Part shown: positions 1 to 5,795 of the stretch, in pieces | How the letters are laid out: every line of letters starts with the position of its first letter | How positions within the stretch are numbered: position 1 is the stretch's first letter | DNA from: Bacteroidales bacterium UBA5197 | GTDB lineage: Bacteria > Bacteroidota > Bacteroidia > Bacteroidales > Lentimicrobiaceae | Assembly (NCBI GenBank): GCA_002412885.1 | Contig: DHVX01000032.1 | Coordinates: 1-7,302, forward strand | Direction of reading: 5' to 3' | DNA: 7,302 nucleotides | The notes under the pieces: generated by a model | What the model was told of the DNA's origin: nothing | Databases searched by the model: none | Seen by the model: only the letters and a program-made list of their open reading frames with translations | Program-made: the position numbers and the translations under genes

Positions 1-100
1 CCTTGTCCTAATAAAATCCCAAATCTTCCAGGTCTCCTTGTCACCCAGTCTCCTTGTCACCTTGCCCTAATAAAATCCCAAATCCGAAATCCGAAATTAT
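1..100. repeat. Composite 8-bp/7-bp simple repeat upstream of smpB
   Basis: This stretch is built of short repeated words. Octamers of CCTTGTCN type lie at 1-8, 36-43, 52-59 and 60-67 (CCTTGCCC), with a diverged one (CCCAGTCT) at 44-51. Heptamers run in exact phase at 73-79 (AAATCCC), 80-86 and 87-93 (AAATCCG) and 94-100 (AAATTAT). Bases 1-25 recur at 60-84 with one mismatch (T to C at the sixth base). The last heptamer ends at the base before the smpB -7 box. The same modules in the same order occur again at 3382-3474. No coding potential is convincing here; the open frame running in from base 54 is an upstream extension of smpB. It may continue left of the window. Confidence 0.85.
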
Positions 101-108
101 TAACTTTG
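101..108 (+). promoter_or_regulatory. Bacteroidetes-type -7 element for smpB
   Basis: TAACTTTG matches the Bacteroidetes primary-sigma -7 consensus TAnnTTTG exactly. No TTG is visible at the usual 19-21 bp upstream, where the AAATCCG repeat lies, so the -33 element is weak or absent. If transcription starts about 6-8 bases after the box, it falls at about 114-116, directly before the ATG at 117. The smpB mRNA would then be leaderless or nearly so. Confidence 0.65.
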
Positions 109-116
109 CATCCGCT

Positions 117-563
117 ATGACCAACATCTCCATCAAAAACAAAAGAGCCGGCTTTGAATACTTCCTCACCGAAGAATTCACTGCAGGGATTGTGCTTACA
201 GGTACCGAAATAAAATCGATACGCGATGGCAAAGCCAATCTCACCGATGCATATTGTGCTTTTGAAGCCGATGAACTGTTCGTAAAAAACATGCACATCA
301 GCGAATATAAGTTTGGAACTTACGCCAACCATGAACCCAAACGCGATCGCAAACTGCTGCTTAACAAACGTGAACTGAGAAAAATAATCTCCAAAACCCG
401 CGAAAAAGGCCTGACCATCATCCCTACCCTACTCTATATCAACGAAAAAGGCCTTGCTAAAATTAACATTGCCATTGCCAAAGGAAAAAAACTCTACGAC
501 AAGCGCGAAACCCTGAAATCGAAAGACACCAAACGCGAAATAGAACGACACAAAGAGTTTTAG
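117..563 (+). CDS. smpB: SsrA-binding protein SmpB
   Basis: SmpB binds tmRNA (SsrA) and brings it to stalled ribosomes for trans-translation in the cytoplasm. The 148-residue product has the usual family length and landmarks: an N-terminal NKRAGFEY segment (8-15), the core beta-barrel block GIVLTGTEIKSIRDGKANL (24-42), the basic HEPKRDRKLLL block (72-82) and the family signature GKKLYDKRE (123-131). A short charged C-terminal tail follows, the part that in known SmpB enters the decoding centre. The frame is open back to an ATG at 54, but the extra 21 residues are translated repeat and lie upstream of the promoter box, so the ATG at 117 is preferred. There is no Shine-Dalgarno. The next gene has its own promoter, so smpB is probably monocistronic. 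Identification is by motif and is secure. Confidence 0.97.
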   Translation: MTNISIKNKRAGFEYFLTEEFTAGIVLTGTEIKSIRDGKANLTDAYCAFEADELFVKNMHISEYKFGTYANHEPKRDRKLLLNKRELRKIISKTREKGLTIIPTLLYINEKGLAKINIAIAKGKKLYDKRETLKSKDTKREIERHKEF

Positions 564-630
564 TCATTTAACTTATCTTCATCTGCAATTTTCTGCCGAA
601 TGGTCTTTCAACTATTCTGATGATATTCCC

Positions 631-661
631 TTGCTACAGCAATACAAAATCATTATCTTTG
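631..661 (+). promoter_or_regulatory. Bacteroidetes-type promoter (-33/-7) for the thioredoxin-like gene
   Basis: TTG at 631-633 and TATCTTTG at 654-661 are 20 bp apart, fitting the TTG-N(19-21)-TAnnTTTG pattern of Bacteroidetes housekeeping promoters. A start near 667-669 would give a leader of about 17 nt to the ATG at 685. This argues against the upstream in-frame TTG codon at 631, which is the -33 element itself. Confidence 0.7.
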
Positions 662-684
662 GACAACAAAAAATACAGACTTCA

Positions 685-1242
685 ATGACATCAAAAAACA
701 CCATCGCGGCTTTTCTGCTTGCCGCATCCTTCATGTTTTTACATTCATCTCTCTTTTCGCAAAGCGCACCTTCCACAACCAAAAAAGGAGAGGCAATTAA
801 GTGGATCACCTTTGAAGAAGCGATTGCCCTTAACAAAAAGAAACCAAAAATGATTTTTGTTGACATCTATACCGATTGGTGCGGATGGTGCAAGAAAATG
901 GATGCTGAAACCTTCGCCGACCCTAAAGTAGCTTCCTACATCAACAAGAAATACTATGCTGTAAAGTTCAATGCTGAACAAAAAGGTGCACTTACCTTTA
1001 AAGATCAGCAGTTTATCAATCCCAATCCTGACAAATCAAGATCAACACACCAACTTGCACTTGCTTTGCTGAAAAACGAAAAACTCTACCCATCATACGT
1101 CATTCTTGACAAAGCCAGCGACTGGACGTTCAAACTCAAAGGATACAAAACTGCCGACGATCTGCTGCCAGTACTGAATTACTACGGTGATGAACATTAC
1201 AAAAAGATGACATGGGGTGAGTATTCACAAATCAAAAGATAA
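685..1242 (+). CDS. Exported thioredoxin-fold protein (CGWC)
   Basis: This is a 185-residue thioredoxin-like protein of the DUF255/Thioredoxin_7 kind, common in Bacteroidetes and probably a periplasmic thiol-disulfide oxidoreductase. An N-terminal signal peptide (basic start, hydrophobic stretch about 7-25, likely cleavage near SLFSQS) precedes the domain. The active site is DWCGWCKKMD, with Cys66 and Cys69; the preceding strand is KMIFVDIY (55-62). The YPSYVILD segment (135-142) carries the expected cis-proline at 136. The ATG at 685 is chosen because the frame's earlier TTG lies in the -33 box and only the shorter product begins with a clean signal peptide. The next gene starts 5 bp after the stop, so the two are probably co-transcribed. 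The redox partner cannot be told from sequence. Confidence 0.88.
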   Translation: MTSKNTIAAFLLAASFMFLHSSLFSQSAPSTTKKGEAIKWITFEEAIALNKKKPKMIFVDIYTDWCGWCKKMDAETFADPKVASYINKKYYAVKFNAEQKGALTFKDQQFINPNPDKSRSTHQLALALLKNEKLYPSYVILDKASDWTFKLKGYKTADDLLPVLNYYGDEHYKKMTWGEYSQIKR

Positions 1243-1247
1243 ACACA

Positions 1248-2246
1248 ATGATTCCTGAGACTTTCAAAGCACTGCGGGCAGAACAGATTTCGGATAAAAT
1301 CGCAAAACCGGTTCTTCGTGAAATTCCATTGTCAGATCTTCCCGAAAATGAAGTGCTAATTAAAGTCCATTACTCCTCATTAAATTACAAAGACGCCCTT
1401 TCGGCTACCGGAAACCGCGGCATCACTCGCAATTACCCCCACACACCAGGCATTGATTCATGCGGGACTGTTGTTTATTCTGCCGATCCTCATGTTAAAA
1501 AGGGTGATCAGGTATTGGTATGCGGCTATGATCTGGGCATGAATACACCTGGTGGATTCGGACAATACATTCAGGTTCCCGGGTCATGGGTTATGCCTTT
1601 GCCTGAAGGACTTGGCTTTCGCGACAGCATGATGCTTGGCACCGCAGGCTTTACCGCTGCACTTGCCATACACCAGATGGAACTTAACGGACAAAGTCCC
1701 GCAAGCGGCCCGATCCTGGTAACAGGCGCAGGCGGCGGACTGGGAAGTCTGGCCATAAACATACTAGCCCACACTGGCTATCATGTAATTGCGGCAACCG
1801 GAAAAACTGAAGAAACCGAATACTTTACCAGTCTGGGTGCCACCGAAATCATTGGCCGCGAACAGCTAGATGATCAATCCGGAAAGCTATTGCTCCGCCC
1901 ACGTTGGGCTGGAGTGATTGACACTGTTGGAGGCAATATCCTTTCAACTTCAATCCGTGCCTGCCTCAAACATGGAAATGTAGCAGTTTGTGGCAATGCA
2001 CTTTCCCATGAATTTCAAACCACCGTTTACCCTTTCATCCTCAATGGCATCAACCTGCTGGGCATCGATTCAGCCACCTGCGATATGGAGCTGCGAAAAC
2101 TTGTATGGGATAAACTTGCCGATGACTGGCGCCCTGCGATGCTTAAGTTGATCAGCAAAGAGATTTCATTGGACCAACTGCCTGAAAATATTGAAAATAT
2201 TCTTCATGGAAAAATCCGGGGCAGGGTGTTCGTAAATATGGAATAA
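1248..2246 (+). CDS. YhdH/AcuI-family NADPH-dependent quinone/acryloyl-CoA reductase
   Basis: A 332-residue zinc-independent medium-chain dehydrogenase/reductase. The N-terminal GroES-like half contains the YhdH-family hallmark YSSLNYKDALSATGN (42-56) and the PGIDSCGTV block (67-75). The Rossmann half has the glycine-rich VTGAGGGLGSLA (158-169), followed by AATGK (182-186), a phosphate-binding position suggesting NADPH. The family includes E. coli YhdH and AcuI, which reduce acryloyl-CoA to propionyl-CoA; many members are annotated only as putative quinone oxidoreductases. Length is typical (about 325-335). The zinc-binding residues of alcohol dehydrogenases are not evident. It lies 5 bp after the thioredoxin-like gene with no separate promoter, so it is probably translated from the same transcript. 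No neighbour indicates propionate or DMSP metabolism, so the physiological substrate remains open. Confidence 0.9.
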   Translation: MIPETFKALRAEQISDKIAKPVLREIPLSDLPENEVLIKVHYSSLNYKDALSATGNRGITRNYPHTPGIDSCGTVVYSADPHVKKGDQVLVCGYDLGMNTPGGFGQYIQVPGSWVMPLPEGLGFRDSMMLGTAGFTAALAIHQMELNGQSPASGPILVTGAGGGLGSLAINILAHTGYHVIAATGKTEETEYFTSLGATEIIGREQLDDQSGKLLLRPRWAGVIDTVGGNILSTSIRACLKHGNVAVCGNALSHEFQTTVYPFILNGINLLGIDSATCDMELRKLVWDKLADDWRPAMLKLISKEISLDQLPENIENILHGKIRGRVFVNME

Positions 2247-2287
2247 TGGTTCTTTACGCGATTATAAACCCATAAAAAGGTAACAAT

Positions 2288-2773
2288 ATGAAAAAATTTA
2301 ATCTGTTTGCAATTCTGTTGGTACTCATATTCTCTTCCTGTGTCAGGAATGATAAACCTGTCTGTGATGTTGTTGCCGAAAAAGCAGCCATAAAACTGGC
2401 ACTTCAAAAGTACATTATTGCCAATGAAGCCCGCAACATTTCACTGATCAGTGAACTGTGGGCGAACGACTCAGCAGTGCTCAGCATAGGAACCGACAGG
2501 CGCGATGTTCTCAGAGGCTTTGATGCTGTAGTGGCAAAATTTGAAGAACAATACAAATGGTTCGAAGACACCTACATCTCCGCCCGGGAAATAGATATTT
2601 ACGTTCATCCATCCTGCGAAACAGCCTGGTTTTCAGAAGTTTTGCAATACAATTACACCCAGGGCGAAAAAGCAATTGAATACGCCGATCTCAGGTTCAC
2701 AGGTTTCCTCGAAAAGAGAGAAGGAAAATGGGTGATAATGCATACCCACCTGTCTGCACCCGCCGATAGATAA
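2288..2773 (+). CDS. NTF2-like (SnoaL/DUF4440-type) lipoprotein
   Basis: A 161-residue predicted lipoprotein: basic N-terminus, hydrophobic helix (about 4-15) and a lipobox-like IFSSC ending at Cys18, the probable lipidated residue. The mature part looks like a cone-shaped NTF2/SnoaL-like domain: an initial helix with AIKLALQKYIIANEARN (34-50), a SELWANDSAVLSIGTDRRDVLRG stretch (55-77), then a last strand pair of the form FTGFLEKREGKWVIMHTHLS (137-156), characteristic of DUF4440/SnoaL_3-type proteins. Such domains bind small molecules or serve as accessory folds; no catalytic role can be assigned. A purine-rich AAAAAGG (2274-2280) lies 7 nt before the ATG. It starts 41 bp after the reductase with no clear TAnnTTTG box, so it may be the last gene of the same operon. 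A second cysteine pair (26 and 110) might form a disulfide. Confidence 0.8.
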   Translation: MKKFNLFAILLVLIFSSCVRNDKPVCDVVAEKAAIKLALQKYIIANEARNISLISELWANDSAVLSIGTDRRDVLRGFDAVVAKFEEQYKWFEDTYISAREIDIYVHPSCETAWFSEVLQYNYTQGEKAIEYADLRFTGFLEKREGKWVIMHTHLSAPADR

Positions 2774-2784
2774 TCACATCCGGC

Positions 2785-2836
2785 AAAAACGAAAAAGCAG
2801 GAAACACTTGCCATTTATTGGCAAAATGTTTCCTGC
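2785..2836 (-). terminator. Rho-independent terminator in the convergent gap
   Basis: The inverted repeat has arms 2797-2813 and 2819-2836 (10 bp, a 1x2 internal loop, then 6 bp) around a 5-nt loop TTTAT. On the minus strand the stem is followed by TTTTTCGTTTTT (2785-2796), a good intrinsic terminator for the HMA gene ending at 2870. On the plus strand no T tract follows, so stopping transcription from the lipoprotein gene there is less certain. Confidence 0.85.
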
Positions 2837-2869
2837 CCGAATCGAAAAGCTTTCCGATCAACTTACTTT

Positions 2870-3244
2870 CTAATGATCATGCCCGCTGTGATCACTCTCC
2901 CTGTCGGCTGGCTTTTTGCAGCAATCAGGAAGGTTTGTATAAGCTTTGGCATCTGCAGGAACATCATCAGCATCATAACCTGCTTTTGAAATCGCAGTCC
3001 TGATTTTCTCTGGAGTTGTTTTTCCAGGTTTATAAGTAACCACAACAACATCTTTATCCAGATCAACATTTGATTTTGTAACCCCTTTTTCAAAAGCCAG
3101 GGTCTTTTCGATGGTTTCCTTACACATGCTACACTGCGATGAAACCTTAATCTCAATCTCAACATTTTTCGGAGTCTGTGCATTCACACCTCCAAACATC
3201 AAAGCAGCAAATACAACCGCCATTATTAATTTTACTTTTTTCAT
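2870..3244 (-). CDS. Secreted heavy-metal-associated (HMA) domain protein with Cys/His tail
   Basis: A 124-residue exported protein with a signal peptide (KKVKLIMAVVFAALMFGGVNA, 2-22, cleavage near NA-Q). One HMA ferredoxin-like domain follows (about 27-93): beta strand VEIEIKVS, metal-binding loop QCSMCKETIE with Cys38 and Cys41, later strand VVVVTYKPG, helix PEKIRTAISKAGYDADD. The usual GMxCxxC loop is replaced by SSQCSMC. The C-terminal tail adds PDCCKKP (Cys108, Cys109) and ends HSGHDH, a probable extra soft-metal site. By analogy with CopZ/Atx1/MerP it should bind Cu(I) or a similar metal, here in the periplasm or attached to the envelope. It follows the TonB-dependent receptor in the same direction, separated by a 227-bp repeat-filled gap. 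I see no TAnnTTTG box before it, so read-through from the receptor gene is plausible. The metal is inferred. Confidence 0.88.
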   Translation of the reverse strand: MKKVKLIMAVVFAALMFGGVNAQTPKNVEIEIKVSSQCSMCKETIEKTLAFEKGVTKSNVDLDKDVVVVTYKPGKTTPEKIRTAISKAGYDADDVPADAKAYTNLPDCCKKPADRESDHSGHDH

Positions 3245-3274
3245 TATTATGAGTTTTTGTTGTTTTTAAAATTT

Positions 3275-3358
3275 GAAGTCAGAGGTCAGAGGTCAGAAGT
3301 CAGATGTCCGAAGTCAGAGGTCAGATGTCAGAGGTCGGAGGTTGGAGGTCAGAAGTCG
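3275..3358. repeat. Tandem repeat of twelve 7-bp units (GARGTCA)
   Basis: Twelve adjacent 7-bp units with no indels fill these 84 bases. The consensus is GAGGTCA/GAAGTCA. Exact GAAGTCA or GAGGTCA units start at 3275, 3282, 3289, 3296, 3310, 3317 and 3345. Variants are GATGTCC (3303), GATGTCA (3324), GAGGTCG (3331), GAGGTTG (3338) and GAAGTCG (3352). Because 7 is not a multiple of 3, every open frame across it reads as a 7-residue cycle (RSEVRGQ type), which is an artefact and not a protein. It lies between the HMA gene and the TonB receptor; a minus-strand read-through transcript would contain (UGACCUC)n. Confidence 0.95.
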
Positions 3359-3364
3359 GAAAAA

Positions 3365-3474
3365 TTGGAAATTGGAAATCCCCTTGTCTCCTTATCTCCT
3401 TGTCTTTTTCAAAATCCGAAATCCGAAATCCGCAATCCGAAGTCAGAGGTTTGGAAATTAGAAATTAGAAATTA
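3365..3474. repeat. Composite repeat: TTGGAAA, CCTTGTCT, AAATCCG and GAAATTA modules
   Basis: This follows the twelve-unit array after six bases. It holds TTGGAAA twice (3365-3378), the 8-mer CCTTRTCT three times (3382-3405), AAATCCG three times plus CAATCCG (3412-3439), two bridging heptamers AAGTCAG and AGGTTTG (3440-3453), and GAAATTA three times (3454-3474). All 7-mers from 3412 to 3474 stay in one phase. The last GAAATTA overlaps the receptor gene: its TTA at 3472-3474 is the TAA stop codon on the minus strand. The order CCTTGTC, AAATCCG, AAATTA repeats that of the element at 1-100, on the same strand. Confidence 0.92.
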
Positions 3475-5703
3475 CTTAATCGCATACCTGAAACCTGCAT
3501 AAACCATCCTCCCGGTCAACGGCCCCCAGATCATACCTGCATCAAAACCCGACTCAAACGGGCTATCGGGTTGCAAAACAGGATGATGCTGCATGAAATT
3601 GGTAAGATTCTCTCCTCCGAGATAAACATCGAAATTTTTGAACTTACGGGTAATCTGAGTGTGGATGGTAATGTAATCCGGCGAATATTCTCCGTATCCG
3701 GCATGTTCAAGATGAGGAACTCCCAAAGGCAACCTTGTACGTCCATTGTACTGACTTGTAAAATCAAACTTCCACTTTTCGAAGCGGGTAGCATATGACA
3801 TGGTAAACAACCCCTTGTGCCTGCTCACCAGCGGACGCTCACGCAGTTCTCCTGCGGTAGTCACCCTTACATCGTTCAGGCGATAAGCAGCTGTTACATC
3901 AAAGCCCTCAAACAATGCAACTTCGGCATTAACCTGAAAACTATTGGAGTAAGACTTTCCGTTGAGATTGTAGATTTCGATGCGGTCAAATGCCTGATCA
4001 AGATCGATGATAATCTGATTGATAAAATCAGTGCGGTAATAGTCTGCCGACAAAACCAAATCGCGTTTATCGCTGAGCGCAATGGTTTGAGTCAGATTTA
4101 TTCCATAATTCCAGGCCTCTTCCATTTTAAAATCTTCTCTGAACACCAACTGCCTGGCACTCACCAGCATACCGATGTTTTCAGAAAGCACGGATGCACT
4201 CCGGTATCCTTTTCCTGTTGATCCCCGCAGTACAGTTTTCTCGAAAAGATTAACTTTAAAGTGGAAACGCGGTGTTACGATGGTTCCGTATTTATTGTGA
4301 TGATCAGCCCTGATGCCGGCAATAATGCTCAGCTTTTCACTTGGATTATAAGTATATTGTGCAAAAACGCCGGGAACCGATTCAATGCGGTTGAAGGTGG
4401 TATCGCCATAGGCTTCATCAAAATCATCATACATCATGCTCACCCCTGCATTGTATATGTGTGAATCATTCCCGATCTGTGACTGAAAAATTGCATTTCC
4501 ATAAAATCCCAATTGACGGGCATTGTATTCAGTACGTCCGAAAACCGACTCCTGCTCATGATACAATCCACTGAATATCAAACCTAAGCTAGTATTTGGA
4601 ACATTGTTGAAAACAAATCCTGTTTTATCATAAACCTGAGCACGACGGGTAACCAGCTTCATAACATAATTGCCATTTTCCTCCGCTTCTTTGCTGCTCA
4701 GTTTCATCAACTGACCACCTTCGCGTTCATCAGTTAAAAAGCTAAAACCAAACTTCGATTCAGTTTTCCCGTGTTTCTCATAGCTCCAGCGGTTCGAAAC
4801 ATTGATCTGACGGGTAAGCGGCTGATCCAGAAAGCCATCTTTATTCATGTCAATTCGTCCCACCTGCGTGGAAGCATGAGCCAGAACCATTGTGCTCAGC
4901 ACATCTTCCTTTAAAACATGAGAAGCATGTGAATTTACTTCGAAACGACCTTCGTGGTTCGCATATGCATTCAGGAAAAATTTATCGGTATTCCAGGGTT
5001 TCCTGAACTCAGCATTAATCTGCCCGGTGGTAGATTCATAACCATTCACCACTGAAGATGCTCCTTTGGAAATCTGAATGGATTCCATCCATGTTCCCGG
5101 GATGTACATAAGTCCGAAAGCAGCGCCAAGACCGCGGGTAAAAGGTATATTCTCAACCATCAGCTGGCTGTAAATTCCTGCAAGGCCCAGCATTTGTATC
5201 TGGCGTGCGCCAGTAACAGCATCGGAGAATCCAACATCGACAGTCGCATTGTTTTCAAAGCTTTCGGAAAGGTTGCAGCAAGCCAGCTTTTGAAGTCCGG
5301 CGGTGGTGATTACCTCTGTTTTTATTGGCTTTAAGGACGAAATAAAGCTACCGGCCATCCGTTCCTTGATTTCAACCTGACCAAGTTCTGAACCTTGCTT
5401 CAGGGTAACATCAACAACTGATTGCCTGCCTGAAACTACAATGGTATCGTTGATATAGCCTACAAAACTGACAACCAGCCTCGACTGTCCTCTGGAATCG
5501 CGTTTCAATTTGAAACTTCCCGATTCATTGGCAACAGCACCTTGCTGAGTGCCAAGCCAATGGACATTGGCATAGGGCAACGGCATAAGTTTTCCATTGC
5601 CATCGCGTTCGGTTATTTTTCCGGTAATGAAATTTTGTGCGGAAAGACCTGTCATTCCGCTTACCAGCATGATAACACATGCAGCAATTAATCTGAATTT
5701 CAT
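3472..5703 (-). CDS. TonB-dependent outer-membrane receptor with CarboxypepD_reg-like domain
   Basis: A 743-residue outer-membrane receptor that should import a scarce ligand using TonB/ExbBD energy. Order: signal peptide (1-22, cleavage near LSA-Q), a carboxypeptidase-regulatory-like beta domain (about 24-105, with PLPYANVHWLGTQQGAVAN and LVVSFVGY), a plug domain (about 115-235, with GARQIQMLGLAG, VENIPFTRG and the closing ISKGASSVVNGYESTTGQIN), then a 22-strand-type barrel to the C-terminus (VYAGFRYAIK). The plug carries adjacent cysteines 142-143 in KLACCNLSESFE. The ATG at 5703 is chosen over the one 54 bp upstream because the signal peptide begins there. It lies 92 bp after the HYC_CC_PP-like gene and upstream of the HMA protein gene, a context suggesting copper or another soft metal, possibly in chelated form. 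The ligand itself cannot be read from the sequence. The stop codon lies inside a repeat unit. Confidence 0.93.
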   Translation of the reverse strand: MKFRLIAACVIMLVSGMTGLSAQNFITGKITERDGNGKLMPLPYANVHWLGTQQGAVANESGSFKLKRDSRGQSRLVVSFVGYINDTIVVSGRQSVVDVTLKQGSELGQVEIKERMAGSFISSLKPIKTEVITTAGLQKLACCNLSESFENNATVDVGFSDAVTGARQIQMLGLAGIYSQLMVENIPFTRGLGAAFGLMYIPGTWMESIQISKGASSVVNGYESTTGQINAEFRKPWNTDKFFLNAYANHEGRFEVNSHASHVLKEDVLSTMVLAHASTQVGRIDMNKDGFLDQPLTRQINVSNRWSYEKHGKTESKFGFSFLTDEREGGQLMKLSSKEAEENGNYVMKLVTRRAQVYDKTGFVFNNVPNTSLGLIFSGLYHEQESVFGRTEYNARQLGFYGNAIFQSQIGNDSHIYNAGVSMMYDDFDEAYGDTTFNRIESVPGVFAQYTYNPSEKLSIIAGIRADHHNKYGTIVTPRFHFKVNLFEKTVLRGSTGKGYRSASVLSENIGMLVSARQLVFREDFKMEEAWNYGINLTQTIALSDKRDLVLSADYYRTDFINQIIIDLDQAFDRIEIYNLNGKSYSNSFQVNAEVALFEGFDVTAAYRLNDVRVTTAGELRERPLVSRHKGLFTMSYATRFEKWKFDFTSQYNGRTRLPLGVPHLEHAGYGEYSPDYITIHTQITRKFKNFDVYLGGENLTNFMQHHPVLQPDSPFESGFDAGMIWGPLTGRMVYAGFRYAIK

Positions 5704-5749
5704 GAGATTTTTTTCTTCGTTTAAATGAGTAAGTGTAGAAATTGTTGAT

Positions 5750-5777
5750 TCAGGCAAGCGGAAATACCCGTGCCTGA
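5750..5777 (-). other. Hairpin between the HYC_CC_PP-like gene and the receptor gene
   Basis: TCAGGCA (5750-5756) pairs with TGCCTGA (5771-5777) over 7 bp; after a 2-nt bulge CGG (5759-5761) pairs with CCG (5768-5770) around a 6-nt loop. No T tract follows on the minus strand, so it is not a classical terminator. It may stabilise or process the mRNA upstream of the receptor gene. A near-match promoter box TAGCTTTTG (minus, 5791-5783, one base too long) lies just before it, so an extra receptor start is possible but weak. Confidence 0.4.
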
Positions 5778-5795
5778 CTGATCAAAAGCTACATA

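Noticed and set aside
54..116. N-terminal 21-residue extension of SmpB
   Set aside because: It is translated repeat sequence, upstream of the promoter box and absent from the conserved SmpB N-terminus.
564..630. Terminator after smpB
   Set aside because: Only a very weak GCA/TGC pairing is visible and no stem with a T tract.
2818..3003. A 61-residue plus-strand frame in the convergent region
   Set aside because: It starts in the terminator hairpin and lies antisense to the HMA gene.
2863..3183. A 106-residue minus-strand frame overlapping the HMA gene
   Set aside because: It is a shadow in another frame of the HMA gene; its composition (many Leu/Arg/Lys) looks like a frame artefact.
3275..3474. 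CRISPR array
   Set aside because: Units are 7-8 bp and directly adjacent, with no unique spacers and no cas genes nearby.
3257..3502. An 81-residue plus-strand frame reading RSEV/QRSEV repeats (and a 62-residue one in another frame)
   Set aside because: It is a translation of the 7-bp tandem repeat, runs antisense into the receptor gene, and has no start context or domain.
3817..4221. A 134-residue plus-strand frame opposite the receptor gene
   Set aside because: It is antisense to a strongly recognised coding sequence, with no recognisable domain and no promoter match noted.
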